Shown: positions 1-6,746, numbered from the stretch's first letter. The stretch: DNA of 12,812 nt from Nitrospinae bacterium RIFCSPLOWO2_12_FULL_45_22 (GCA_001803565.1 MHDQ01000054.1:1-12812); one strand, 5' to 3'. Numbers and translations are program-made. The notes: a model not told the origin generated them from the letters alone.

Positions 1-210
1 TCGTGCAGCAGCTAATGGTAAATATCAGAGAACTGGTCAACAAACCTTAATTTTTGGTATGATGGTTATCCGGACTGAGATCGACATAAACCTTTATTTA
101 GGGAAGTCTTTGTCGCTGGAAACCTGCTATTTTGCACTCTCAGGACTTTATTATCACTCTCTCCATCTTCCGTTCCGGGCTTAATCTTTGAAGAAACCGA
201 GATTTTTGAT
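1..210. other. Left edge, no clear gene
   Basis: I see no convincing gene here. Two + strand frames are open at the left edge. One ends at a TAA at 48-50 and would give a short C-terminus ending in NIRELVNKP. The other runs from position 2 to a TAA at 182-184 and gives about 60 residues that I do not recognise. The first has the helical, charged look of a genuine protein end, so an upstream gene may stop at position 50. Both are too short to decide. Confidence 0.2.
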
Positions 211-238
211 TTGACATTTTATCTATATAGTTTAGACT
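211..238 (+). promoter_or_regulatory. Putative sigma70 promoter of the toxin-antitoxin operon
   Basis: A perfect TTGACA (211-216) is followed after 16 bp by TAGACT (233-238), a 4 of 6 match to TATAAT. An overlapping TATATA/TATAGT stretch (224-231) is spaced too closely to the -35 box to serve as its -10. The site lies 42 nt upstream of the preferred antitoxin start, in an A+T-rich stretch. This is inferred from consensus matching only. Confidence 0.45.
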
Positions 239-252
239 GTTACTTAAGTAAC
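239..252. promoter_or_regulatory. 14-bp palindromic operator candidate
   Basis: GTTACTTAAGTAAC is a perfect palindrome directly after the candidate -10 box and before the ribosome binding site of the antitoxin. Phd/YefM-type antitoxins repress their own operons by binding palindromes that overlap or adjoin the promoter, so the position suits autoregulation. The flanking TTTA (231-234) and TAAA (253-256) add a weak outer symmetry. Confidence 0.5.
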
Positions 253-280
253 TAAAGCAAGAATGAATCAGGAGGTCAGT

Positions 281-559
281 ATGGAAAAGATATTGAGTAT
301 AGAAGAGGCAAGAAAGAGTCTGGGTCATCTTGTTGATGGGGTCAGGATGAGGGGAGATTTTTATATTATTAGCAAGAAGGGGAAACCTTCAGCAGCTATT
401 GTCCCTATAGAAATAGCAGAGAGACATCAGGAATCTAAAAAGGCCCTGCTTTTGATGATTGAGGAAGTCCATGAGAAGAATAAAACTAAGAGACCGGAAG
501 AGATAGAGGCCTTGATCTCGGAGGCCTTAAAGGCTGTTCGGGATTCTAAAAGTCAATGA
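281..559 (+). CDS. Phd/YefM-family antitoxin
   Basis: Likely antitoxin of a type II toxin-antitoxin pair that binds and neutralises the PIN nuclease encoded next to it. The N-terminal half has the typical Phd/YefM pattern: ILSIEEARKSLGHLVDGVR, then a YIISKKGKPSAAIVPIE strand-rich segment. In this family that region dimerises and binds operator DNA. The rest is a charged helical tail (KKALLLMIEEVHEKNKTKR and onward), where such antitoxins usually contact the toxin. I chose the ATG at 281 (92 aa) because GGAGG at 271-275 sits 5 nt upstream. An ATG at 263 would add MNQEVS but has no such site. The end overlaps the toxin start in an ATGA, which implies translational coupling. The promoter and palindrome upstream suggest autorepression. 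The exact subfamily is uncertain. Confidence 0.85.
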   Translation: MEKILSIEEARKSLGHLVDGVRMRGDFYIISKKGKPSAAIVPIEIAERHQESKKALLLMIEEVHEKNKTKRPEEIEALISEALKAVRDSKSQ

Positions 560-999
560 TCAAGGTTGTCCTGGATACCAACCAGATTGTTTCGGCCATA
601 CTAAACCCAAAAGGGCTTGGCGATGTGATCCTCATGAGTTCTGGTCTTAAAGGAGATCAAAAATATGAGTTGGTCGTTTCGGAAGAGATTTTAATTGAGA
701 TAAAAAGGGTTCTAAATTATCCCCGTATAAAAAAGCTCCATGGATGGTCTGAAGAAAGGATTGACCTCTTTTTGAACCTACTTAAGAAACATGCCTATGT
801 CGTTGCCACACCACCTCCTCACGATAAGGTCGTGCTACCAGACCCGGGAGATGATAAGTTTTTTTACGCAGCCCTCCAGGCCGGAGCGTTGTATATAGTT
901 AGCAGGGATAATCATCTCTTAAATATAAAGGAGTATAAGGGAGTTAGGGTGTTAAAACCGGAGGTTTTTATTTCTGCAATGACGAATAACGCCCTTTAA
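556..999 (+). CDS. PIN-domain toxin (putative ribonuclease)
   Basis: A 147-residue single-domain PIN protein of the 'putative toxin-antitoxin system toxin component, PIN family' type (COG1569-like). PIN toxins are Mg2+-dependent endoribonucleases that usually cut tRNA or other RNA to stop growth. The acidic residues expected in the active site can be seen: D7 in VVLDTNQIVSAIL, glutamates around 43-49 in SEEILIEIKRVL, D99/D100 in PDPGDDKFFYAAL, and D118 in YIVSRDNHLL. The sequence appears full length and undamaged. Its ATG overlaps the antitoxin stop by 4 nt and no separate strong ribosome binding site is needed. It lies in a repeat-rich accessory region, where such pairs are common. The RNA target cannot be told from sequence. 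Confidence 0.88.
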   Translation: MIKVVLDTNQIVSAILNPKGLGDVILMSSGLKGDQKYELVVSEEILIEIKRVLNYPRIKKLHGWSEERIDLFLNLLKKHAYVVATPPPHDKVVLPDPGDDKFFYAALQAGALYIVSRDNHLLNIKEYKGVRVLKPEVFISAMTNNAL

Positions 1000-1080
1000 A
1001 GAGTTGCCCGAGAGGCTCGTATTCCTTTCTGGAGAGTACATAAGATATACAGAGGAGAACTAGTACAAAAGGGCATATCG

Positions 1081-2271
1081 GTGGGTATAAAGACTAAGGT
1101 GGTTCATATCATTACCCGGCTGGATAAGGGAGGGTCGGCTGAAAATACCTTGCTTACCGCCTCTCTCATGGACAAAGAGAGGTATGAGGTATTCCTGATC
1201 AGGGGACTTTCACTAGAATCAGACATGAGCCCCGCCGAGAGTGATGTCCTGGGGTATGACCTGACTCGGGCAGAAGCCAGGGGTGTCAGGGTATTCACTA
1301 TCCCTTCATTGGTACGACGCTTATCCCCCATAGATGACCTCCGCGCCTTTATTAGTATCTACCGGCTATTGAAAGAGATCAAGCCCAGGATAGTCCATAC
1401 CCATACCTCCAAGGCCGGCATATTGGGCCGCTGGGCCGCTTACCTGGCCCGTGTTCCTATAATTATCCATACCCCTCACGGCCATGTCTTTTATGGATAC
1501 TTTGGCCGGCCCTTGACGAGAATCTTTATCTTATTGGAGCGGTACTCCTCCTATATAACCGATAAAATTGTGACCTTGACCGATAAAGAAGGAGAAGAGC
1601 ATCTACAATCTAAGATCGCTCCTAAAGCCAAGTTTATTACAATTCATAGTGGAGTATTACTGGAGAGATATTCTCCTTCCAACATAAACCAGATAGATAT
1701 TAACGGGCTTAAAGCACAATTGGGGCTCTCTAATGAGGTAGCCATTGTGGGGACGGTAGGGCGATTGGCCCCGGTGAAAGGGCATGAGTATTTCATTAAG
1801 GCAGCCGGGAAGATTTTGAAAAATTTCCCTGAGACCAGGTTTTTATTGATTGGTGAGGGAGAATTAAGAAGTTATCTGGAAGGTCTGTGTTTAGAGTTAG
1901 GTATTTCTCAGCAGGTACTTTTTTTGGGCTGGAGAGATGATATTCCTGCCTTACTCGCGCTCATGGATGTCTTTGTCTTGCCTTCTTTGAATGAAGGAAT
2001 GGGAAGGGTTCTTGTTGAGGCCATGGCGGTAGGCAAACCTATTGTGGCCTTCCGGGTAGGCGGCATTCCTAACCTTATCCAGGATAGGGAGAATGGGATA
2101 CTGGTTCTGCCGAAAGATATCGAGGGCTTAGCCCGGGCTATCACTACCCTTTTAGCCAGTAGGACTTTAATGGAAGAGCTGAGGGCAAAAGGGACGGCCA
2201 AGGCCCCTCTTTACAGTGCAGAGAATATGGTGCAGAAAATAGAGGCCCTTTATGAAGCTTTACTTAAATAA
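1081..2271 (+). CDS. Family 4 glycosyltransferase (GT-B fold)
   Basis: A retaining glycosyltransferase, expected to move a sugar from a nucleotide-sugar donor to a lipid-linked or polysaccharide acceptor at the inner face of the membrane. The N-terminal Rossmann half begins VVHIITRLDKGGSAENT and holds HTHTSKAGILGRWAA and HTPHGHVFYGY. The C-terminal donor-binding half has TVGRLAPVKGHEYFIKAA, then VLFLGWRDDIPALLALMDVF. It ends with the EX7E motif in NEGMGRVLVEAM (E305 and E313). At 396 aa the length is normal for the family. The start is GTG at 1081, with only a weak GGG at 1071-1073 upstream. The reading frame is open back to the PIN stop, but the known fold begins at KVVHIITRL, so the GTG start fits. 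The gene overlaps the next one by 20 nt, so they are probably co-transcribed. The sugar specificity is unknown. Confidence 0.93.
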   Translation: MGIKTKVVHIITRLDKGGSAENTLLTASLMDKERYEVFLIRGLSLESDMSPAESDVLGYDLTRAEARGVRVFTIPSLVRRLSPIDDLRAFISIYRLLKEIKPRIVHTHTSKAGILGRWAAYLARVPIIIHTPHGHVFYGYFGRPLTRIFILLERYSSYITDKIVTLTDKEGEEHLQSKIAPKAKFITIHSGVLLERYSPSNINQIDINGLKAQLGLSNEVAIVGTVGRLAPVKGHEYFIKAAGKILKNFPETRFLLIGEGELRSYLEGLCLELGISQQVLFLGWRDDIPALLALMDVFVLPSLNEGMGRVLVEAMAVGKPIVAFRVGGIPNLIQDRENGILVLPKDIEGLARAITTLLASRTLMEELRAKGTAKAPLYSAENMVQKIEALYEALLK

Positions 2272-3718
2272 ACCTTGTTTATATGCCTTTGCTACTTTGT
2301 GCCTTTCTGTATCTCTTTTTCTCAATCCTTCCTTAGCCGCTCCACCACCGGCCTATATTCAGTTGGCGGGTTTGATAGACCTGCGCTCTACCTTTAGTGA
2401 TGGTGAATTATCCTTAGAGACCCTGGTAAGGAGGGCAAAAGAGCGTGGCTTTGAAGTAGTAGTGATTAACGATCATGACCGAATGGCTATGGAGTATGGG
2501 CTGTTCCCTTTCCGGAAGATATTGAAAAAACGCGAGGAAAGACCTTCTATTCTTAAGCTGGGTGCGGATAAATACCTGCAGGCGATAAAACAGATTGCCC
2601 AGCATTACCCCGATATGATCCTTATCCCTGGGGCTGAATCGGCGCCTTTTTACTATTGGACGGGTAGTTATCTTAGGGGAACCCTTACGGCCCATAACTG
2701 GGAGAGACACCTGCTCATTATTGGTCTGGAAGACCCACAGGATTACCAACATCTCCCTCTCCTTCATAACGGCTTTTCTACGCACTACTTCAGACAGTTG
2801 TTGCCTGGGAGTATGATATTTTTGATTCCTCTATGCCTGAGCCCCTTCTTGATACTGAGGAAGGGAAGCTATAGGTTTATGGGTATTACAATCCTGTTGC
2901 TCTCTTCACTAATGTTGATAGAATCCCATCCCTTCAAGGGCTCCCCCTTTGACCAGTATCACGGAGATCAAGGGATTTCTCCTTATCAAGAGCTGATTGA
3001 TTATGTTAGGAGCCGTGGTGGGATGACCTTCTGGAATCATCCGGAGACCAGGTCTGGCATAGCGCGAAAAGGCCCTATCCAGGTAAATACCCCTCCTCAT
3101 CCTGAGGTATTAATAGAGAGTAAAGGATATACCGGATTTGCAGTTGTCTATGGAGATAGAATCACGGTCACAGAACCTGGTCATGAGTGGGATAAGCTCC
3201 TGATAGACTACTGTCGGGCTAAGAGAGCCGATCCTCCATGGGGTATATCGTCGGCTGATTTTCATGGGGAAGGCGAGGCTGGGGAGAAACTGGGTAATTT
3301 CCCTACTATATTTCTAGTTAAGAGTAAGACCAAAGAGGAAGTGCTCAGGGCCTTCGAGCAAGGCAGGATGTATGCCTGCCGGGCAGGAGACAATTTCCGC
3401 CGGTTCGTATTGGAAGATTTCTCGGTCTCTGACCCCACAACGGGCTCCTGGGGCACTCTGGGAGAGACTATCATCTCTAAGAGTAAACCAAGAATAAGGA
3501 TTAAGATTTTGTCTTCAGACCAGAGGCGATATGATATTAGGATAAGGATTATTCGTTCTGGCAAACTGATAAATACTTTTTCTGGAACTACACCCCTGGC
3601 AGTTAACTTTTCTGATGATTATTTTCAGCCTGGGGAGCAGGTCTACTACCGGATAGACATCCCCGGTGTACTGGTCTCCAATCCCGTCTTTGTGAGGTTC
3701 AGTCAGGATAGACAATGA
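2252..3718 (+). CDS. Exported/membrane PHP-domain protein with altered metal site
   Basis: PHP-superfamily protein of 488 aa, a family of metal-dependent phosphoesterases. Residues 1-30 form a signal peptide or signal anchor (KPCLYAFATLCLSVSLFL, then SLAAPP), so the protein probably acts outside the cytoplasm. Family motifs follow in order: RSTFSDGE at 45-52, NDHD with H75, GAESAP with E129, WNHPE with H263, and SADFHG with D336 and H338. Two hydrophobic stretches at 188-202 and 210-223 split the domain and look like a membrane hairpin inserted between the third and fourth motifs. The usual first motif HxH is replaced by D43-L-R45, removing two normal metal ligands, so the catalytic state is uncertain. 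The ATG lies inside the glycosyltransferase gene, which suggests coupled translation and a shared role in envelope polysaccharide work. The C-terminal 110 residues look like a beta-rich domain that I do not recognise. Confidence 0.8.
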   Translation: MKLYLNKPCLYAFATLCLSVSLFLNPSLAAPPPAYIQLAGLIDLRSTFSDGELSLETLVRRAKERGFEVVVINDHDRMAMEYGLFPFRKILKKREERPSILKLGADKYLQAIKQIAQHYPDMILIPGAESAPFYYWTGSYLRGTLTAHNWERHLLIIGLEDPQDYQHLPLLHNGFSTHYFRQLLPGSMIFLIPLCLSPFLILRKGSYRFMGITILLLSSLMLIESHPFKGSPFDQYHGDQGISPYQELIDYVRSRGGMTFWNHPETRSGIARKGPIQVNTPPHPEVLIESKGYTGFAVVYGDRITVTEPGHEWDKLLIDYCRAKRADPPWGISSADFHGEGEAGEKLGNFPTIFLVKSKTKEEVLRAFEQGRMYACRAGDNFRRFVLEDFSVSDPTTGSWGTLGETIISKSKPRIRIKILSSDQRRYDIRIRIIRSGKLINTFSGTTPLAVNFSDDYFQPGEQVYYRIDIPGVLVSNPVFVRFSQDRQ

Positions 3719-3836
3719 TAAGCAGGTATTTACTCTTGTATCTGTCCCCTCCAAGGGCCCTTAGCTCTTCCGTTAAAATTTCCCCAATATAAAGAAGCCC
3801 CCCAGGAATAAGCCCCCCAATTAGCTGGAGTTTCTT

Positions 3837-3870
3837 TTACCACTAAGCACACAGAGATAACAGAGAAGAC
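3837..3870 (+). repeat. Degenerate cacagag-type mini-repeat
   Basis: The stretch reads ACCACTAAGCACACAGAG and then ATAACAGAGAAGAC. It is one of four related tracts in this window (also near 5449, 6330 and 7977) built on variants of 'accac.aagcacacagag'. Such tracts are common interspersed repeats in environmental bacterial genomes. Their function is unknown. Confidence 0.5.
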
Positions 3871-3890
3871 TATTCTCTGGCCTCTTTGAA

Positions 3891-3917
3891 GTGTGGGAGT
3901 TGCGTAGTGTGGGAGTT
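3891..3917 (+). repeat. Tandem 11-bp direct repeat
   Basis: GTGTGGGAGTT occurs at 3891-3901 and again at 3907-3917, separated by 5 nt. The approximate reverse complement appears just downstream (AACTCTCCCAC at 3947-3957), so the repeats can pair with the segment leading into the following hairpin. Confidence 0.55.
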
Positions 3918-3931
3918 TGCGGACCCCCTTC

Positions 3932-3985
3932 AACCCTTACTCCCTAACTCTCCCACTCCTTAACTTCCTGGAGTGGTGAAGGGTT
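3932..3985 (+). terminator. Nested stem-loop, possible transcription terminator
   Basis: The outer arms AACCCTT (3932-3938) and AAGGGTT (3979-3985) enclose an inner 7-bp stem, CCACTCC (3953-3959) pairing with GGAGTGG (3970-3976). An A-run and then TTATTTTTCTTTT follow (about 3986-4006). The T-rich tract is not immediately adjacent to the stem, so this is not a textbook intrinsic terminator. It could equally be a repeat-derived hairpin. Its place after the PHP gene and before a separate cassette fits a transcript boundary. Confidence 0.35.
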
Positions 3986-4122
3986 AAAAAAATTATTTTT
4001 CTTTTGTCAAATTGTTAACTACTTTTGCTGGATGCCCTTAACTTTATAGAAAATTTTCCGAAAAGAATACTAGAAAAAGAAAAAAAGACTTTAGTTGGGT
4101 ATAAAAAAGGGGAAGCCGAGCA

Positions 4123-4836
4123 ATGATTGTAGGAATTCACCAACCTCAATATCTACCCTGGTTAGGCTATTTTGACAAAATAGATAGGTCAGATGTTTTT
4201 GTTATCCTGGACAATGTCCAGTATAAAAAAAATGAGTGGCAAAACCGGAACCGGATAAAGACTGCTCAGAGATGGCAATGGATTACCGTACCGGTCTTAT
4301 ATCACTTCCCTCAAAGGATAAATGAGGTAAAGGTTGCTAACGGCGAGTCATGGAACAGAAAGCACCTTAATACCCTGCTTACCAATTATCATAAGGCCCA
4401 TTACTTCCATGAGTACCTACCTTTTTTTGAAGATGCCTATGCACATACCTGGGAATATCTGGCAGATGTAAATATCCACCTCATAAAATACTTTATAGAT
4501 GCTATTGGTATCAAGACTGAGTTGGTATTGGCCTCTCAATTAAGATTAAGAGAAGACCCCACAGAGAGATTAGTAGATATCTGCAAGGCCGTAGGGGCAG
4601 ATACTTATCTTTCAGGCAGAGATGGTGACAAATATATGGACCTGAGCAAGTTTTGGGCCGAGGGTATTGATGTAGTCTTCCAGGGTTTTTACCATCCGGT
4701 TTATGACCAGTTGTTTGGAGAGTTCGAACCGAATATGTCTGTAGTTGACCTTCTCTTTAACTATGGCCCACAAAGTTTAGAGCTTATAAGGAGAGAAAGA
4801 GATGAATATCCTGGCTTTGGGGTCCCATCCCGATGA
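4123..4836 (+). CDS. WbqC-like protein
   Basis: A WbqC-family protein of 237 aa. The family is found in O-antigen and exopolysaccharide clusters. It is thought to be enzymatic, in amino-sugar or glycan modification, but its reaction is poorly defined. The hallmark N-terminus is seen at once: IVGIHQPQYLPWLGYFDKI, then VFVILDNVQYKKNEWQNRNR and WQWITVPV. The C-terminal half has the usual YLSGRDGDKYMD and VVFQGFYHPVYDQ. Length and both ends match the family, so the ATG at 4123 is sound. A modest AGGGGA-like site (about 4108-4114) precedes it. The gene overlaps the next by 35 nt, so WbqC and the deacetylase are probably made together. This is the first gene after a 404-bp gap and may head a transcript that runs through the aminotransferase and sugar transferase. 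Confidence 0.92.
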   Translation: MIVGIHQPQYLPWLGYFDKIDRSDVFVILDNVQYKKNEWQNRNRIKTAQRWQWITVPVLYHFPQRINEVKVANGESWNRKHLNTLLTNYHKAHYFHEYLPFFEDAYAHTWEYLADVNIHLIKYFIDAIGIKTELVLASQLRLREDPTERLVDICKAVGADTYLSGRDGDKYMDLSKFWAEGIDVVFQGFYHPVYDQLFGEFEPNMSVVDLLFNYGPQSLELIRRERDEYPGFGVPSR

Positions 4837-5422
4837 TATTGAATTTGGTTGTGCCGGGACCCTCTTACGGTTCAGCCAAAAGGGTCATGCTGTCTACTTG
4901 ATGGTCCTTACTTATGGTGAAATGGGGGGTGAGAAGGAGCAAAGGTGCCAGGAGCAGATGGTTTCATCCAGGATACTTAGAGCCCAGGATGTTTTCTGGG
5001 GGGGCTACGCCGATACTGGGATCAACTTGAATAATGGATTAATTACTCACGTAGAGAGGGTTTTAGCCCGGATAAGACCTGATTTTATTTTTGTTAACTA
5101 TTTTGAAGATACTCACCAGGACCATCGCTATCTGGCTCAGGCCACTATCTCGGCAACCCGATACATCAAAAATGTACTCTTCTATGAAGTACCTACTACC
5201 CAAAACTTTACCCCTAATGTCTTTGTAGAGATAGGGGATGTCCTGGAGCAGAAGATGTCCTCACTAGAGGCCCATACCTCTCAGGTCTTAAAGACAAATA
5301 TTGAGGATATGTCTATCAGTGAGATAGCCAGGTCCTGTGCCAACTTTCGTGGGATTCAGGGACGGGTGAAACATGCTGAAGGGTTCGTCTCTCTGCGGTT
5401 ATTCGTAAATATCCCTCACTGA
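4802..5422 (+). CDS. PIG-L/LmbE-family deacetylase
   Basis: Zinc-dependent N-acetyl-sugar deacetylase of the PIG-L/LmbE fold, 206 aa. Family members remove acetyl groups from N-acetylglucosamine in lipid-linked or conjugated glycans. The zinc site is clear: HPDDIEFGCAGT near the start (H9, D11, D12) and DTHQDH further on (H105 and H108). The NILALGSHPDD start is typical for the family. The start codon is inside the WbqC gene and has AAGGAG (4788-4793) 8 nt upstream, which is strong support. Working with WbqC, the DegT aminotransferase and the WecA-like transferase, it fits a pathway making an amino sugar for a surface glycan. The actual substrate cannot be read from sequence. The protein is slightly short but shows no sign of truncation. 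Confidence 0.92.
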   Translation: MNILALGSHPDDIEFGCAGTLLRFSQKGHAVYLMVLTYGEMGGEKEQRCQEQMVSSRILRAQDVFWGGYADTGINLNNGLITHVERVLARIRPDFIFVNYFEDTHQDHRYLAQATISATRYIKNVLFYEVPTTQNFTPNVFVEIGDVLEQKMSSLEAHTSQVLKTNIEDMSISEIARSCANFRGIQGRVKHAEGFVSLRLFVNIPH

Positions 5423-5448
5423 AAGAAATAAACTTTTGCTAACTCTTC

Positions 5449-5482
5449 AGCCACGAAGTGACCCTAAGGAGCACTAAAAGGT
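5449..5482 (+). repeat. Degenerate cacgaag-type mini-repeat
   Basis: The stretch CAGCCACGAAGTGACC and then CTAAGGAGCACTAAAAGG resembles the 'ccacgaagtcacgaag' variant of the cacagag family. It fills most of the 70-bp gap before the aminotransferase and supplies the AAAGG (5477-5481) that may serve as that gene's weak ribosome binding site. The match to the family is by eye. Confidence 0.35.
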
Positions 5483-5492
5483 AATTATCACT

Positions 5493-6710
5493 ATGATTGC
5501 CCACTCTAAGCCTACTTTGAATGGAGAAGATTTTTCTGCCGTTGAGGAGGTATTACGTTCCGGCAACATTGCTCAAGGCGCCAAAGTAGTTCAATTAGAA
5601 GAGAATATGGCTGGATTTATTGGGGCTAAAGCAGAAGGGGTAGCGGTAAGCTCGGGGACTGCTGCTCTGCACCTGGCCTTAAAGGCCCTCAAGGTAGGAA
5701 AGGGGGATGAGGTAATCTTGCCCAGTTATGTCTGCACTGCCCTATTGAATGCTATAAATTATGAGGGTGCTAAACCAGTCCTGGCAGACATATGTCCTGA
5801 TTCCTTTAATCTGGACGTTTCTGCCGCAAAGAAGGCCCTTAGTAAAAATACCAGGGCCATAATCCTACCTCATCTATCTGGCCTGCCCGCCGATATAGAG
5901 GAATTTCTTACGCTGGGTGTCCCACTGATTGAAGATTGTGCCCAGGCCCTGGGGGCCACTTACCGGGGAAGGATGGTGGGAGGTCTTAGTACTTTCTCCA
6001 TCTTCTCCTTTTATGCTACCAAACTCATTACTACCGGCGGAGGGGGGATGCTCTTTTCTGATTCTCAAAAGTTACTGGATGAAGTCCGGGATCTGCGGGA
6101 ATACGATAATAGGGATGACTACCGGGTACGGTATAACTATAAGCTGACCGATCTCCAGGCTGCCTTAGGGCTGTCTCAACTAGAGAGGTTGCCTTCTTTT
6201 TTAGCCCGACGGAGAGAGATTGCTCAACGATACACGGAGGCAATGCAGCACATTCCTGTTGTTTTACCGCGGGCCTATCCTGACCGGGAGCATATTTATT
6301 ATCGTTATGTTATTAGGATAGATGGGATAGAGGCACAGAGGCACAGAGTTACAAAGGTACGGAGCGATAAAGAGGAATTAGGGAGATATCTGGAACTTTT
6401 GCATAGAAAGGGGATTGGGTGTCAGAGGCCGGTCTACCGGCCCCTCCATCATTACCTGGGGCTGAGGGGTTTTCCTATAACCGACAAAGTATGGCAGACT
6501 GCCCTCTCCCTTCCTATCTACCCTTCCCTCACGGATGATGAACAGGAAAAGATAATTAGTGAAGTAGAAGAAATAATCAACCCCTGTTGTGGTGATCACC
6601 ACAATCCCAAATTATGCAAGATTCCCGGCATGTCATTGCGAGGCTTGTCCCGAGCCGAAGTCCCGAGTGAAACAAGGGAGCAAGCGAGGGAACTCGACAA
6701 AGCAATCTGA
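5493..6710 (+). CDS. DegT/DnrJ/EryC1/StrS sugar aminotransferase
   Basis: PLP-dependent aminotransferase of the DegT/StrS family, which transfers an amino group to a keto sugar nucleotide. Family signs in order: an opening PTLNGEDFSAVEEVLRSGNI, VSSGTAALHLALKAL for phosphate binding, EVILPSYVCTALLNAI, IEDCAQALGA, and the Schiff-base lysine K177 in FSFYATKLITTGGGG. The closing LPIYPSLTDDEQEKIISEVEEII usually marks the end of the protein. The 405-aa product is longer than it should be for two reasons. An in-frame cacagag-type tract encodes about residues 280-292 (IEAQRHRVTKVRSD). About 40 extra residues also follow EEII, the last 26 read from a hairpin repeat that supplies the stop codon. The core looks intact, so it is probably still active. 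The ATG at 5493 has only AAAGG 11 nt upstream. It acts with its WbqC and deacetylase neighbours. Confidence 0.92.
   Translation: MIAHSKPTLNGEDFSAVEEVLRSGNIAQGAKVVQLEENMAGFIGAKAEGVAVSSGTAALHLALKALKVGKGDEVILPSYVCTALLNAINYEGAKPVLADICPDSFNLDVSAAKKALSKNTRAIILPHLSGLPADIEEFLTLGVPLIEDCAQALGATYRGRMVGGLSTFSIFSFYATKLITTGGGGMLFSDSQKLLDEVRDLREYDNRDDYRVRYNYKLTDLQAALGLSQLERLPSFLARRREIAQRYTEAMQHIPVVLPRAYPDREHIYYRYVIRIDGIEAQRHRVTKVRSDKEELGRYLELLHRKGIGCQRPVYRPLHHYLGLRGFPITDKVWQTALSLPIYPSLTDDEQEKIISEVEEIINPCCGDHHNPKLCKIPGMSLRGLSRAEVPSETREQARELDKAI
6330..6365 (+). repeat. cacagag-type repeat inside the aminotransferase
   Basis: GAGGCACAGAGGCACAGAG, then TTACAAAGGTACGGAG, is a clear member of the interspersed cacagag family. 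It sits within coding sequence at a point where DegT-family proteins normally pass straight from the 'YRYVIRID' strand to 'KEELGRYLELL'. The insertion keeps the frame and encodes a basic loop. Confidence 0.65.
6587..6604. repeat. Perfect 18-bp palindrome
   Basis: TTGTGGTGATCACCACAA reads identically on both strands. It falls just after the conserved end of the aminotransferase (EEII) and before the hairpin element at 6632, inside sequence that is probably not part of the ancestral protein. It could fold into a cruciform or mark an insertion junction. Confidence 0.6.
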
Positions 6711-6746
6711 TCGCTTATAGATTGCTTCGCTAAGGCTCGCAATGAC
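6632..6746. repeat. 115-bp hairpin element bounded by GTCATTGCGAG
   Basis: The ends are perfect 11-bp inverted repeats, GTCATTGCGAG (6632-6642) and CTCGCAATGAC (6736-6746). Inside is a second 9-bp stem, AAGCAATCT (6700-6708) with AGATTGCTT (6719-6727). This architecture is a familiar interspersed palindromic repeat of environmental bacterial genomes ('cattgcgag...gaagcaatct'). The aminotransferase stop (TGA, 6708-6710) lies within it. It could also shape the 3' end of the transcript. No transposase is nearby. Confidence 0.8.

Larger units (their letters stand above)
3719..4122. other. 404-bp non-coding region with repeats
   Basis: No credible gene is present on either strand. The stretch holds a palindrome AAGGGCCCTT (3753-3762), two AGCCCCCCA copies between about 3796 and 3830, a cacagag-type mini-repeat, a tandem GTGTGGGAGTT pair, a nested hairpin and a long A+T-rich leader before the next gene. 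I see no convincing -35/-10 pair for the downstream cassette, though a promoter must lie here if the hairpin ends the upstream transcript. Confidence 0.6.

Noticed and set aside
263-280. An upstream ATG giving a six-residue longer antitoxin
   Set aside because: The strong GGAGG lies between this ATG and the one at 281, so 281 is the likely start.
3837-3870. CRISPR-like repetition
   Set aside because: The cacagag tracts and the GTGTGGGAGTT pair do not show evenly spaced identical repeats with unique spacers, and no cas gene is present.
3730-3933. A 67-aa minus-strand reading frame in the gap after the PHP gene
   Set aside because: It is built largely from repeats and low-complexity tracts, with no recognised motif or good ribosome binding site.
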